The notes: generated by a model not told the origin, from the sequence alone. DNA of 64,000 nt from Desulfuromonas acetoxidans DSM 684 (GCF_000167355.1 NZ_AAEW02000001.1:1-64000), one strand, 5' to 3'; positions 27,482 to 37,117 are shown, numbered from the stretch's first letter. Program-made: numbers and translations.

Positions 27482-29692
27482 TCACATCATATCGGCCGGA
27501 TCGACATCAATCGCCAGACTGACGGTCGCCGGAAAGATTGAACGCCATTGGGGACTTTCATTAAGCATATGCCGCAACGCTGCACGTGTTGATGCCTTGA
27601 GCAGTATCTGCACCCGGTAACGGTTGCGCAACCGGAATAGCGGACAGGGAGCCGGACCCAGAACTTCCACATCCTGCGCCGCCATCAGGCGCTCAGCCAG
27701 ACGTCTGGCACAGCCTTCAACCGCCGGGCGATCCAAGCCGGACACCACCAGGTTCACCAGATAACCGTAAGGCGGATAAACCAGCAACTGGCGCATGGGA
27801 AGTTCCAGCTCAACGAAATGCTTGTAATCGTGGGTCACGGCACACTCGAGAACCGGACTGTCCGGGGCATAGGTCTGCACCAGAACTTCGCCGCGCACAT
27901 CACCGCGTCCGGCCCGTCCGGCCACCTGGGCGAGCAGAGAAAAACTGCGCTCAGCCGCGCGAAAGTCGGGAAAGTTAAGCGCGGCATCCGCATCAAGAAT
28001 ACCCACCAGGGTCACGGCTCCAAAATCGTGGCCTTTGGCAATCATCTGGGTGCCAACGAGGATATCAACCTCACCGGCTTCCATGCGTGACACCAATTGC
28101 TGCTGGGCCCCTTTGGCCGCCGTGGAATCTCGATCCATGCGGGCAATACGGGCCTCGGGAAAACGTTCCTGAAGTTCTGCAGCCAGGCGCTCTGTGCCCA
28201 TCCCCTCCGGTTCGATTGCCGCTCCGCCGCAACGGGGGCATAGCTCCTGCGGCGGCTCGACATAATCACAATAATGACAGCGCAACGCCCCGGCCTGGCG
28301 GTGCCAGGTCAAGGTGATATCACAGTTGGGGCAGCGAAAACTGGCGCCGCAATCACGACACAGCAGATAGGGGGAGAAGCCGCGCCGATTGAGCAGCAAC
28401 AGGCTCTGCTCACCACGCTCAAGGCGAAGCTGCAACGCCTCAATCAACTCTTGGGACAGCCCATGCTCCACCTCGGCTTCGCGCATATCAATCAGCCGCA
28501 CTTCGGGCAGGGTGCGGTCGCCGATCCGTGTCGGTAACGAAACCTCGGACAAGGCGCCCTGTTGCATGCGTCGATAGCTGGTCAACGACGGGGTGGCACT
28601 GCCCAGCACCACCGGAACCTGCTCCATCTGCCCACGTAACAGCGCCATGTCACGGCCCTGATAGCGAAAGCCTTCACCCTGCTTGTAGCTGTCGTCATGT
28701 TCTTCATCCACGACAATCATACCAAGCCGTGTCAACGGTGCAAATACGGCGGAGCGGGCACCGATGACAATGGTCACCTCATCGCGGACAATCGCCCGCC
28801 ACATGTCATAGCGTTCTGCGGCTGACAACCCGGAGTGCAACACCCCGATCCGTTGCCCCTGTTGTTCAAAACGAGCACGAAAACGCGCCACCAGTTGCGG
28901 CGTCAATGCGATCTCCGGCACCAGAACCAGCGCTTGTTTATCAGCCGCCAACACGGCGGCAATGCTGTGCAGGTAGACCTCGGTTTTACCGCTGCCGGTA
29001 ATACCATGCAGCAAAAACGGTTTAAAGTCCCCGCCATCGAGACCTTCGGCAATCGAATGGACAGCCGACTGCTGAGCTTCGTTAAGGGTGGGAGGCTGAT
29101 CAGCGGTGACCTGACAACCGACAAACGGATCACGCAGCGACTCCTGTTCATCGCAGCAGATCACCCCAAGCTCCTCCAGACGTTTCAACACCGGGTAGGG
29201 AGAGGTAAACTGGTCACGCAATTGTGTCAGGTCAACGGGCTGATGTTGAACAATAAAGCTGAGAATCTGTTGCTGCAGAGTGCCGCGTAAATTGACCGAG
29301 GAATCCGTGGCCCGGTACACGCGGGTCTGGCGAATTTTCGGCGCCCCCTTCAATGACGACAGTCCGGCAGGCAATGCGGTTTTCAATGCCAGCCCCAAAG
29401 GATGGACATAATAGCGGCTGGCCCGCTCAATGAATTCCAGCAACCGTTCAGGCAGCAAAGGCATTTCATCGAGCACGGCATCAATGGCTTTGAGTCGCTC
29501 GCGTTGCACCGCTTCATCGTCTACCGCAAAGGGTTTGAGCGCCACCACCACGCCAACGGCGCTGCGTCGGCCCAAAGGCACTTTGACACGGATGCCAGGC
29601 GCCACACGCTCACCATCCTTATCCGGTAACCGATAGCTCAAGGTCCGGGGCAACGGCGCCAAAACCGCTACTTCTGCGTAATAAGTCTCCAC
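27482..29692 (-). CDS. priA: Primosomal replication-restart helicase PriA
   Basis: 736 residues. The N-terminal DNA-binding domain (YYAEVAVLAPLPRTLSY) is followed by the superfamily 2 helicase core: Walker A HGITGSGKTEVYLHS, Walker B DEEHDDSYKQ, and motif VAGRAGRGDVRGEVLVQT. Between them is the zinc-binding region with eight cysteines (CRDC, CPNC, CHYC, CPRC). It reloads the replisome at stalled forks. GTG start, 6 bases after the symporter stop, so probably co-transcribed with it. Confidence 0.96.
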   Translation of the reverse strand: METYYAEVAVLAPLPRTLSYRLPDKDGERVAPGIRVKVPLGRRSAVGVVVALKPFAVDDEAVQRERLKAIDAVLDEMPLLPERLLEFIERASRYYVHPLGLALKTALPAGLSSLKGAPKIRQTRVYRATDSSVNLRGTLQQQILSFIVQHQPVDLTQLRDQFTSPYPVLKRLEELGVICCDEQESLRDPFVGCQVTADQPPTLNEAQQSAVHSIAEGLDGGDFKPFLLHGITGSGKTEVYLHSIAAVLAADKQALVLVPEIALTPQLVARFRARFEQQGQRIGVLHSGLSAAERYDMWRAIVRDEVTIVIGARSAVFAPLTRLGMIVVDEEHDDSYKQGEGFRYQGRDMALLRGQMEQVPVVLGSATPSLTSYRRMQQGALSEVSLPTRIGDRTLPEVRLIDMREAEVEHGLSQELIEALQLRLERGEQSLLLLNRRGFSPYLLCRDCGASFRCPNCDITLTWHRQAGALRCHYCDYVEPPQELCPRCGGAAIEPEGMGTERLAAELQERFPEARIARMDRDSTAAKGAQQQLVSRMEAGEVDILVGTQMIAKGHDFGAVTLVGILDADAALNFPDFRAAERSFSLLAQVAGRAGRGDVRGEVLVQTYAPDSPVLECAVTHDYKHFVELELPMRQLLVYPPYGYLVNLVVSGLDRPAVEGCARRLAERLMAAQDVEVLGPAPCPLFRLRNRYRVQILLKASTRAALRHMLNESPQWRSIFPATVSLAIDVDPADMM

Positions 29693-29698
29693 AGGCGG

Positions 29699-31036
29699 TC
29701 AGTTCTCCCGTGCAGAGGAAAAATAGTCGCGGGTCAATTTGACAACAACTCCGGACAGGCCGATTAAGCCAAGCAGGTTGGGAATGGCCATGGCACCGTT
29801 CATGGTGTCGGAGAAATCCCAGACAAAACCGATCTTCTGCAACGCCCCCCAGGCGATAACGGTACAAAACAGATAACGATACGGTGTGCGCGCCGACAGT
29901 CCGAACACATACTCGATACACTGTTCGCCGTAGTAAGCCCAGCCGATCATGGTGGAATAGGCAAACACCGCCAGAGCAAGGGTGACGATCATTGCTCCAC
30001 CGTGAGGAAGCGCCGTCTGGAAGGCCAGCGCAGTGAGCGCACTGGAGCGTTCGCCGCAGTCCCACACACCGGAAGTGAGGATCACCAGAGCGGTCATGGT
30101 GCAGACGATGATGGTATCAAAAAAGACCCCGGTCATGGCCACCAGCCCCTGACGCACAGGGCTGGTTGTGCGGGCCGCAGCATGGGCGATCGGCGCACTG
30201 CCGAGCCCGGCTTCGTTGGAGAACACGCCACGCGCCACACCGTAACGGATGGCCATGGCGACAGTGGCTCCGGCAAAGCCGCCACTACCGGCCGCCGGGT
30301 TGAACGCATGGGAAAAGATCAGGGCAAAGGCCTGCGGGATATGCGCAGCATTGATCACCAGAATCACCAGCGCCGCGCTCACATAGAGCACCGCCATCAC
30401 CGGCACCAGTTTAGCGGTGACTCGGCCAATGCGGCGGATACCGCCGATGACGACAATGGCAGCGAGAAACGCCAGGGCGAGACCGGTCATCAGCGGACTG
30501 ACACCAAAGGTGCTTTCCAGAGCTACGGCCACGGAGTTGGACTGAACCATGCTACCGATACCGAAAGCCGCCACGCTGCCCATAACGGCAAACAACATGC
30601 CGAGCCATTTCATCCCTAAGCCTTCAGCCAGGTAGCGCATGGGACCGCCCTGCATGGTGCCATCGGGCAAATGCTGACGGTAGTGGACCGCCAGGACCGC
30701 TTCGGCGTATTTGGTGGCCATGCCGAACACGGCGCATACCCACATCCAGAACACCGCTCCCGGCCCGCCAAGGTAGATGGCCGTGGCCACCCCGGCAATA
30801 TTGCCGGTACCGATGGTCGCGGCCAGCGCCGTCGTCAACGCCTGAAACGGTGAGATATCCCCTTCGGAACGCTCTTCATCCTCGCTGTGGCTGAACACCA
30901 GCTTGAGCGCATGGGGCAATTGAGTCAGTTGTAAACCGGCCAGTCGTACGGTCAGCAGGACACCAGTTCCCACCAACAGGGCCAACATCACCGGCCCCCA
31001 GACAAAAGCATTGACACTGGACATCAAGGCGTTCAT
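29699..31036 (-). CDS. Sodium:alanine/glycine symporter (AGCS family)
   Basis: 445 residues with about 11 membrane helices. It takes up small amino acids with Na+ (or H+). Family signatures: VWGPVMLALLVGTGVLLTVR at the N-terminus, then ATIGTGNIAGVATAIYLGGPG, with GMATKYAEAVLAVHYR following. GGGGAG precedes the ATG. First gene of the minus-strand run with priA. In a Desulfuromonas-type cell such carriers feed alanine or glycine to the oxidative metabolism; substrate preference cannot be read from sequence. Confidence 0.92.
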   Translation of the reverse strand: MNALMSSVNAFVWGPVMLALLVGTGVLLTVRLAGLQLTQLPHALKLVFSHSEDEERSEGDISPFQALTTALAATIGTGNIAGVATAIYLGGPGAVFWMWVCAVFGMATKYAEAVLAVHYRQHLPDGTMQGGPMRYLAEGLGMKWLGMLFAVMGSVAAFGIGSMVQSNSVAVALESTFGVSPLMTGLALAFLAAIVVIGGIRRIGRVTAKLVPVMAVLYVSAALVILVINAAHIPQAFALIFSHAFNPAAGSGGFAGATVAMAIRYGVARGVFSNEAGLGSAPIAHAAARTTSPVRQGLVAMTGVFFDTIIVCTMTALVILTSGVWDCGERSSALTALAFQTALPHGGAMIVTLALAVFAYSTMIGWAYYGEQCIEYVFGLSARTPYRYLFCTVIAWGALQKIGFVWDFSDTMNGAMAIPNLLGLIGLSGVVVKLTRDYFSSAREN

Positions 31037-31270
31037 CGTCTCCCCCCCTTTTTTAGATAAGCAGCATACCAGAAAAATATCCTCACAGAGTAGCGAGGCT
31101 ACCCTGTGAATTCAAGGATTTTCCTTGTATTGGACAGTGGTTAGAAGATTTTCGCCCCCCTGGAGAAATTGCTTTTCACCACAGGCTATGATAGTCTCCG
31201 ATGTTTTTTATAACGGTTTTTTTTCGAGGAAGCCGCCTCACTTTACCAAACGACGTTAAACGGACAGAAC

Positions 31271-31981
31271 ATGACACAGCGACAGATCGAAATCACCTCC
31301 CCGACGTTTATTGACGCCTGGAAACTGCCGGCAGATCAAGACATCCACCAATTGTTCGACCAACAACAACCGCTGGCCCTGGAGATCGGCTGCGGCACGG
31401 GTGACTTCATTGTCCAGCGCGCCGCTCAGCAGCCTGACACCAACTTTCTGGCCATCGATATCTACAACAAGGGGTGTTACAAATCGTGCCGCCGCATTGA
31501 CAAAACCGATCTGGCCAATATCCGGGTGATGCGCATGGAAGCCCGCTACCTGCTCAGCCGTTTCGGTCGTGCCGACATGCTCAGTGCCATCTACATCAAC
31601 TGTCCCGACCCCTGGCCGAAGAAACGGCACCGTGATCGCCGTCTGGTCAACACCACCTTTCTCACCCAGATGCTCTACTATCTGCAGCCGGGTGGTGACC
31701 TGTATTTTGTGACCGATGTAGCCGACTACGCCGAACAGGTCGCGGAGCTGATCCCAGCTCTGCCCGGCTACCAGAACCAGCTGGACACGCCCTTTACACT
31801 GGAATTGGAAGGCTACCCGCTCTCCAAATATATGCGCCGGTTTCTCAGCCAGAATCTGCCGGTTCACTTTCAACATCTCAAGCGACGCGAGGACTTTATC
31901 CTGCCGAAAGAACAGCTTCCGGTCACGGAAAAAGGCTTTCGCAACCGCCACAATCTGGATACCCCATGTCACATTATCTGA
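31271..31981 (+). CDS. trmB: tRNA (guanine-N7)-methyltransferase
   Basis: 236 residues. A SAM-dependent enzyme that makes m7G46 in tRNA. SAM-binding LEIGCGTGDFIV (about 39-50), the FLAIDIYNKG acidic loop, and the TrmB signature YINCPDPWPKKRHRDRRL with the catalytic aspartate (CPDPW). It overlaps truD by 16 bases, so the two tRNA-modification genes are an operon. The ribosome site before the ATG is weak (CGGACAGAAC). The 230 bases upstream are shared with the divergent symporter promoter. Confidence 0.94.
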   Translation: MTQRQIEITSPTFIDAWKLPADQDIHQLFDQQQPLALEIGCGTGDFIVQRAAQQPDTNFLAIDIYNKGCYKSCRRIDKTDLANIRVMRMEARYLLSRFGRADMLSAIYINCPDPWPKKRHRDRRLVNTTFLTQMLYYLQPGGDLYFVTDVADYAEQVAELIPALPGYQNQLDTPFTLELEGYPLSKYMRRFLSQNLPVHFQHLKRREDFILPKEQLPVTEKGFRNRHNLDTPCHII

Positions 31982-33168
31982 CCGAACATTTTCCCGGCAC
32001 CGGCGGCACCATCAAAGAGAGTGCAGAGGATTTTATTGTTGAAGAGATTCCGGCTTATGACCCTTGCGGTGAAGGCGATCATCTCTACCTGCGCGTTGAA
32101 AAGCAGGGCATGAGCACCTTTGCCATGATTCAACGCCTGGCCACCGCCCTCGGTATCAAGGAGAAAGAGTTCGGCTATGCCGGGCTTAAGGATTCCAGGG
32201 CCATCACCCGTCAGTTAGTGTCCTTGCCGTTGATCGACGAAGCCCGCATCACTCACCTCGATCTCGAGGGGATCACGATCCTTGAAGCGCGCCGCCACAC
32301 CAACAAGCTGCGCCTTGGACATCTGCGCGGCAACCGCTTTACCATCCGTGTTCACGGCGTGACTCAGGGCGCTGAGCAATGCGCCCTCGACATTCTGCAC
32401 ATCTTGGAACAGACGGGTGTTCCCAACCTTTTCGGTCCGCAACGCTACGGCGTTCTGGGAACCAATCACCTAGTGGGACGCGCCATACTCCAGGAACATT
32501 TTGAAGAGGCGGCGGCCCTTATTATCGGCGACCCGGCCGGCATCAGCAACGAACGCTGGAAAACCGCTGCAACCGCTTATCGCAGCGGCGATATGGAGCA
32601 AGCACTGCAGGCCTTCCCCGGCCGTTTCCGTGACGAACGCCGTCTACTCCACAGTCTGCTTAGAGGCCAATCCCATCAGCAGGCCGTGCTCGCACTGCCC
32701 CGCAAATTGCTGCGTCTGTTTCTCAGCGCCTATCAATCCCATCTCTTTGACCGCCAGGTGACCATGCGCCTCGACAGTCTCGATGTATTGTGGCCGGGTG
32801 ATATTGCCTATATCCACAGCAAAGGAGCCTGCTTTCGCGTCGAAGACGCCGACGAGGAACAACCCCGTGCCGACCGCCTTGAGATCAGCCCCACCGGGCT
32901 ACTCCCCGGAAAAAAAGCGATGACGGCCCGCGGTCAGACCGGCATCCTTGAAGAGAGCCTGCTGGAAAAAGAGCAAATCGAAACGGATCGTTTCACAGCA
33001 CTGCCCGGCCTCAAACTCAGTGGAGAACGACGCCCCCTGCGCGTTCCTCTGCACCAGGTAAGCTGTCAGCAAGAGGACCCGGAGACCTTGCGGGTCAACT
33101 TTGCTTTACCGGCAGGCAGCTTTGCCACCAGTGTATTACGTGAAATCACCAAATCCAGCGACGGATAA
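31966..33168 (+). CDS. truD: tRNA pseudouridine(13) synthase
   Basis: 400 residues. It isomerises U13 of certain tRNAs. Catalytic aspartate in FGYAGLKDSRAITRQ (about residue 78), the TruD insertion domain, RGNRFTIRVHG, and NLFGPQRYG. The N-terminal motif IKESAEDFIVEEI is typical. The start codon lies inside the end of trmB. No gene follows for 550 bases. Confidence 0.94.
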   Translation: MSHYLTEHFPGTGGTIKESAEDFIVEEIPAYDPCGEGDHLYLRVEKQGMSTFAMIQRLATALGIKEKEFGYAGLKDSRAITRQLVSLPLIDEARITHLDLEGITILEARRHTNKLRLGHLRGNRFTIRVHGVTQGAEQCALDILHILEQTGVPNLFGPQRYGVLGTNHLVGRAILQEHFEEAAALIIGDPAGISNERWKTAATAYRSGDMEQALQAFPGRFRDERRLLHSLLRGQSHQQAVLALPRKLLRLFLSAYQSHLFDRQVTMRLDSLDVLWPGDIAYIHSKGACFRVEDADEEQPRADRLEISPTGLLPGKKAMTARGQTGILEESLLEKEQIETDRFTALPGLKLSGERRPLRVPLHQVSCQQEDPETLRVNFALPAGSFATSVLREITKSSDG

Positions 33169-33202
33169 CCGCTGCACCCCACTGGTGACGATCGCTTTGC
33201 CG

Positions 33203-33218
33203 TGGCATTGTTATTGCA
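33203..33218 (+). promoter_or_regulatory. Candidate sigma-54 promoter
   Basis: TGGCATTGTTATTGCA: GG at 33204-33205 and GC at 33216-33217 are separated by exactly 10 bases, with the flanking TGGC and TTGCA of the -24/-12 consensus. It points to the IclR gene 500 bases away; no convincing gene starts in between. Confidence 0.5.
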
Positions 33219-33462
33219 AATTCTCATGAAGTAAATAACGGCGAACGACCCCGTCGGTCAAGACCAATGGCGACAAAAATCCGTGGCCGCAGTTCTCGTA
33301 TACGCAAACGGCCTGAATTGGATTGGTTTGCTCCGCTGAATCAGCCGAACAAATCTTATCATTTTCAAACTGTTATATTATCGTAAACGGTTCTATCCTA
33401 CCTTTTAAACATGGATTTTTCAAAAAAGGGCCTGTTAACGATCCATTTTCGAACTAATCACC

Positions 33463-33491
33463 TTGACAGCTTTAAAACAACATTCTATATT
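33463..33491 (+). promoter_or_regulatory. Candidate sigma-70 promoter upstream of the IclR gene
   Basis: TTGACA (33463-33468), a 17-base spacer, then TATATT (33486-33491). A second TTGACA at 33636 has TATAAA after 15 bases and lies closer to the gene. The rest of the 33169-33722 gap holds AT-rich DNA and only tiny frames (39 codons from 33267, 19 codons near 33500) without ribosome sites. Confidence 0.55.
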
Positions 33492-33722
33492 TCAACTGAA
33501 TGAACTTTCCAACCCTTTTTGACAACGGAGAGTCGAAACCGTCTACACTGCGACTTTGAACGACGATAAAACAGCCTTGAAAAATAGTAAAACACTATCA
33601 AAGGCAACAGATTTCGCATTATTTACCACGTAGACTTGACAAGTGAAAAACAATTCTATAAAAAGCCATCACTATAAATAAAACAGCATCTAGCCATTAT
33701 TACGCAAGCAGGGGACACCAAC

Positions 33723-34505
33723 ATGCCCGCTAAAAAAGACAAATCGGAATATATAATTCAGGCTGTATCCCACGCCCTGGATCTGCTTGAGCAGTTCCAC
33801 GACGATGTGGATGAACTGGGCGTTACCGAACTGAGCAAACGTCTGAAACTGCATAAAAACAACGTGTTCAGACTTCTGGCAACGTTGGAGTCTCGTGGCT
33901 ATATCGAGCAGAACAAGGCAACGGAAAACTACCGCCTCGGCCTGAAATCCTTGGAGCTGGGTCAAACCTTCATCAAGCAGATGGGCCTGCTGCGTCAGGC
34001 AAAACTCACTCTGGAACATCTGGTTGAAGAGTGCAACGAAACGGCTTATGTTGCCATCTTTAAGGAAAACCATGTTGTCTATCTCGATGTGGTTGAAACC
34101 GACATGACCGTACGCGTTGTTTCGCGCGTCGGCTCACGCCTGCCCGCTTACTGCACTGCTGCCGGCAAGGTCCACCTCGCCCACATGTCTGACGAGGAAC
34201 TCGAATCTGTCCTACCCAAGGAGCTACCGACCTTTACCGCATCAACCCACTCCAGTCGTGAAGGGCTGAAAAAGGAGCTGGCTGAAGTGTGTGAAAAAGG
34301 TTATGCCATGGACAATGAAGAGCTCGATCCCGGAGTTCGCTGCATTGCCGCTCCGATCCGCGATTACACCCGACGCATTGTCGGTGCCATCAGCCTGTCC
34401 GGCCCATCCATGCGCTTCACTGACGAACGGATGACCGACGAGTTGACCCCGCTGGTGATCGATGCAGCAGCCACCCTGTCTACGCGACTCGGCTACCGCC
34501 ACTAA
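33723..34505 (+). CDS. IclR-family transcriptional regulator
   Basis: 260 residues. N-terminal winged helix (ALDLLEQFH, then LGVTELSKRLKLHKNNVFRL as recognition region, TLESRGYIEQ) and a C-terminal effector domain with the usual signature (RVGSRLPAYCTAAGKVHLA, EELDPGVRCIAAPIRDYT). Such proteins control catabolic genes for aromatic or small acids, as repressor or activator. No neighbouring catabolic operon is visible; the gene stands alone with two or three possible promoters upstream and a terminator after it. Effector unknown. Confidence 0.93.
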   Translation: MPAKKDKSEYIIQAVSHALDLLEQFHDDVDELGVTELSKRLKLHKNNVFRLLATLESRGYIEQNKATENYRLGLKSLELGQTFIKQMGLLRQAKLTLEHLVEECNETAYVAIFKENHVVYLDVVETDMTVRVVSRVGSRLPAYCTAAGKVHLAHMSDEELESVLPKELPTFTASTHSSREGLKKELAEVCEKGYAMDNEELDPGVRCIAAPIRDYTRRIVGAISLSGPSMRFTDERMTDELTPLVIDAAATLSTRLGYRH

Positions 34506-34531
34506 ACCACGACAACGCACGATTAAAAGTT

Positions 34532-34562
34532 AAAAACCCATCCTGCCCGGATGGGTTTTTTT
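34532..34562 (+). terminator. Terminator after the IclR gene
   Basis: AAAAACCCATCC / GGATGGGTTTTTTT with a five-base loop (TGCCC), 27 bases after the stop codon. Classical form. Confidence 0.92.
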
Positions 34563-34601
34563 GTTTCTTCACAACGGTATCTTGAAACCCTCCCCATATT
34601 G

Positions 34602-34616
34602 ATATACATTGTATAT
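34602..34616. promoter_or_regulatory. Perfect palindrome before the CHAD-ParA operon
   Basis: ATATACA-T-TGTATAT, 15 bases, ending 19 bases before the operon's first ATG at 34636. It probably overlaps the -10 region or the transcription start, the right place for autoregulation, for example by the small RHH-like protein of the same operon. Confidence 0.45.
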
Positions 34617-34635
34617 ACATAACAATGAGGAGATC

Positions 34636-36135
34636 ATGACCACCGCATTATCCTGGAAACTCAAAAAACCACTCACGCATGAGCAGATTTCCCGCCTGTT
34701 GGAACCCTACACCGTCGAGTGCATCGACACCAGGGAGATGCAGTGGTCTGTTCTTGATGACCCAGTCTGGCATATCTGGCAAAACGGCTGCACCCTGCTC
34801 TATGCCCACCACCAACCGTCTTTGCAACTGTGGCAAAACAATGCGCTTCAATTCAGCGATGCCAACGCTTCGCCCGAGGCGCGATTTCCCTACCAGCTCC
34901 ACAACCAACATCTGGCAGAACGCCTACACCCCCTGCTCGGCGTGCGGGCATTTACCGAGAAACATCGCGTATTCTGGCAACAAACCACCCTGGCGGTACG
35001 CAATGACGACCGAAAAATCGTCTGTCGGCTGATCCTCATCCAACAGCCGCAAATCTTTTTGCTCAGCCTGCATCCATTACGCGGTTATCAGCAAGAAGCC
35101 AAAGCCATCCGCCGCCAACTGTCGACGCTGAACATGCAGCCCTGCGCCTCGCTAACCATGCGACAAATCCTTCTCTACAGCGGCCTTGAGGTTACGGTCC
35201 CACCCAAGCAATTGACCTTCAACCTCAAAGCGACAGATCCCGCACAGCAAGCGATTTTGCACATGCTCAAACATCTGGTCACATCAGCGCGCCAGCAGGA
35301 GCAGGGACTGGTTGACGATATTGACACGGAATACGCTCACCAGTACCGGGTGGCACTGCGCAAGGCCCGCTCACTGATCAGCCTGTTTAAAACCTGCCTG
35401 CCGCAACAGCCACGCAATGCCCTGAAACACCAGTTTAAACAATTGGCCCAACGCAGCAATCGCCTGCGTGACCTGGATGTGTTTCTGCTCGATCGCAACC
35501 ATTATGTCACGCTCCTTCCGCCTGCACTTGGCCCCGGCCTGGACAAGGCGTTTCAGCGCATCCAGCGCCAGCGCAACCGAGAGCAAAAACAACTGACAGC
35601 CCTGTTGTCTTCTGCGGAGTATCAGGATGAAGTCCAACACCTGATGACCACTCTAGACCTGGCACAACAGCCGTTGACCAACAAAGGGACGAAAGCGATC
35701 AGGCCGTTGGCCGCCAAAAAGATTGCCCGTCACTACCGGCAGATTTGCCGGGATGGTCTAGACATTGACGACACCACCGCCGATGTCGTCATTCACGCAT
35801 TGCGTATTGAATGCAAGAAATTGCGCTACCTGCTCGAACTGTTCAGCGAACTCTTTCACCGCAATCGGATCAAACGGCTGATCAAAAAACTCAAGCAACT
35901 TCAGGATATCCTCGGACGTTTCAATGACCTGACCGTACAACAGGCGTTTCTCAGCCATCTGGCCACCACAACCCGTGACTCGGCTCAAGCCATCAGCCTC
36001 AATGCGCTAATCGCGGTTCTCTATCAACAACATGTTCAGGAACGCCGACGGGTGGTGGGCGCCATTGCCGCCTTTACCGGTGAAGAGGGTGTCATGGACA
36101 TTCAAACCCTGACTCAAGACGGAGACACGTTATGA
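34636..36135 (+). CDS. CHAD-domain protein with degenerate CYTH-like N-terminus
   Basis: 499 residues from the ATG at 34636 (GAGGAG five bases upstream). The C-terminal 290 residues form a CHAD domain, a bundle of charged helices known to bind polyphosphate: HQYRVALRKARSLISLF, LRDLDVFLLDR, VVIHALRIECKKLRYLL and LKQLQDILGRFNDL. The N-terminal 200 residues look like a CYTH-type barrel without the ExExK catalytic motif, so triphosphatase activity is unlikely. No signal peptide. It overlaps the ParA gene by 4 bases (ATGA). In other bacteria CHAD proteins sit on polyphosphate granules; that location is inferred here. Confidence 0.88.
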   Translation: MTTALSWKLKKPLTHEQISRLLEPYTVECIDTREMQWSVLDDPVWHIWQNGCTLLYAHHQPSLQLWQNNALQFSDANASPEARFPYQLHNQHLAERLHPLLGVRAFTEKHRVFWQQTTLAVRNDDRKIVCRLILIQQPQIFLLSLHPLRGYQQEAKAIRRQLSTLNMQPCASLTMRQILLYSGLEVTVPPKQLTFNLKATDPAQQAILHMLKHLVTSARQQEQGLVDDIDTEYAHQYRVALRKARSLISLFKTCLPQQPRNALKHQFKQLAQRSNRLRDLDVFLLDRNHYVTLLPPALGPGLDKAFQRIQRQRNREQKQLTALLSSAEYQDEVQHLMTTLDLAQQPLTNKGTKAIRPLAAKKIARHYRQICRDGLDIDDTTADVVIHALRIECKKLRYLLELFSELFHRNRIKRLIKKLKQLQDILGRFNDLTVQQAFLSHLATTTRDSAQAISLNALIAVLYQQHVQERRRVVGAIAAFTGEEGVMDIQTLTQDGDTL

Positions 36136-36896
36136 AGACCGTCGCCTGTTACAGCATTAAGGGTGGAGTGGGTAAAACCGCTTCAGCCGTAAACTTTTCC
36201 TACTGGTCGGCCCACCAGGGCCATCGCACCCTGCTGATTGACCTTGATGCCCAGGGGGCTTCGTCATTTTATTTCCGGGTGCGTAACCCATCGAAAAAGA
36301 ACTGGGCCAAGCGCTTCTTCAAGACCTATGAACAGTTGCTCGACCAAATCAAGCAGAGCGATTTCAACCAGCTCGACATTCTGCCGGCCCATCACTCGTT
36401 TCGTCATTTTGATACCCTGCTAGCTGAGCATGGCGGTAAAACCAACCGCCTGCGTAAAGTCCTTAAGGGGCTGGCGGTGCATTATGATGTGGTCATTTTC
36501 GACTGCCCGCCGAGTATCAGCCTGTTGGCGGAAAACATCTTTGCCGCAGCCGACCTGATCAGCGTACCGATGATCCCCACCACCCTGTCACAGCGCACGT
36601 TTGGGCAATTGCTTGATTTTTTTGACCAACAGGGGTATTCACAAGATCGGATACGCCCTTTTTTCACGTTGGCCGACGGCCGCAAACAACTGCATCGCGA
36701 CACGGCGGCAACATTGCGTAAGGCGTATCCGCTGTTTCTCGAACAGGCCATACCACACTCCACCTACGTGGAAAAAATGGGCCTCCACCAGGCGCCCATT
36801 GATCTGTTTGCCCACAACAGCCAGGCTAACCGATGCTACCAGGCCTTATGGCAGGAGATTGCCTCGGCACTCAACCTGAACCACCCCTCCTCTTGA
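36132..36896 (+). CDS. Minimal ParA/McdA-type partition ATPase
   Basis: 254 residues. Deviant Walker A KGGVGKTAS at about 10-18 with the signature lysine, switch I LIDLDAQGAS, Walker B-like VVIFDCPPSISLL, and the conserved MIPTTLS. It has no N-terminal HTH, like ParA proteins that move cargo such as carboxysomes or chemosensory arrays over the nucleoid instead of binding a plasmid centromere. The coupled CHAD gene and the two basic proteins downstream suggest the cargo is polyphosphate. A housekeeping chromosomal ParA is less likely because no parB or gid genes are adjacent. Confidence 0.9.
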   Translation: MKTVACYSIKGGVGKTASAVNFSYWSAHQGHRTLLIDLDAQGASSFYFRVRNPSKKNWAKRFFKTYEQLLDQIKQSDFNQLDILPAHHSFRHFDTLLAEHGGKTNRLRKVLKGLAVHYDVVIFDCPPSISLLAENIFAAADLISVPMIPTTLSQRTFGQLLDFFDQQGYSQDRIRPFFTLADGRKQLHRDTAATLRKAYPLFLEQAIPHSTYVEKMGLHQAPIDLFAHNSQANRCYQALWQEIASALNLNHPSS

Positions 36897-36912
36897 CGAA
36901 CAGGGAGCGACC

Positions 36913-37089
36913 ATGAGTGACAAAAAGAAGAAAAAGAAAAAGGACAGCCAACTGTTGATCCGCATCAACAGTGAAGAACGGGATCGCTTTGTAGCACTGT
37001 GCGACGATCTGGACACCAGTGCGGCCCGCGAGATCCGTAAATTCATCAAAGCATTCATGCGCGAGCATGATGCAACGGAAAACGAATAA
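36913..37089 (+). CDS. Tiny basic RHH-like protein
   Basis: 58 residues: a lysine run at the N-terminus (MSDKKKKKKKD), a beta strand QLLIRIN, then two helices (SEERDRFVALCDDL and AAREIRKFIKAFMREH). This strand-helix-helix order is the ribbon-helix-helix fold used by ParA partners and plasmid repressors. GGGAGCGACC precedes the ATG. It lies 16 bases after the ParA stop and 28 bases before the HhH gene. Likely the ParA adaptor, the operon repressor, or both. Confidence 0.75.
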   Translation: MSDKKKKKKKDSQLLIRINSEERDRFVALCDDLDTSAAREIRKFIKAFMREHDATENE

Positions 37090-37117
37090 CCACTTCCCCC
37101 ACCAAGGAGACAAGACC

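Noticed and set aside
33267-33386. A 39-codon frame after the sigma-54 site
   Set aside because: No ribosome site and no recognisable features. Kept only as a remark in the promoter entry.
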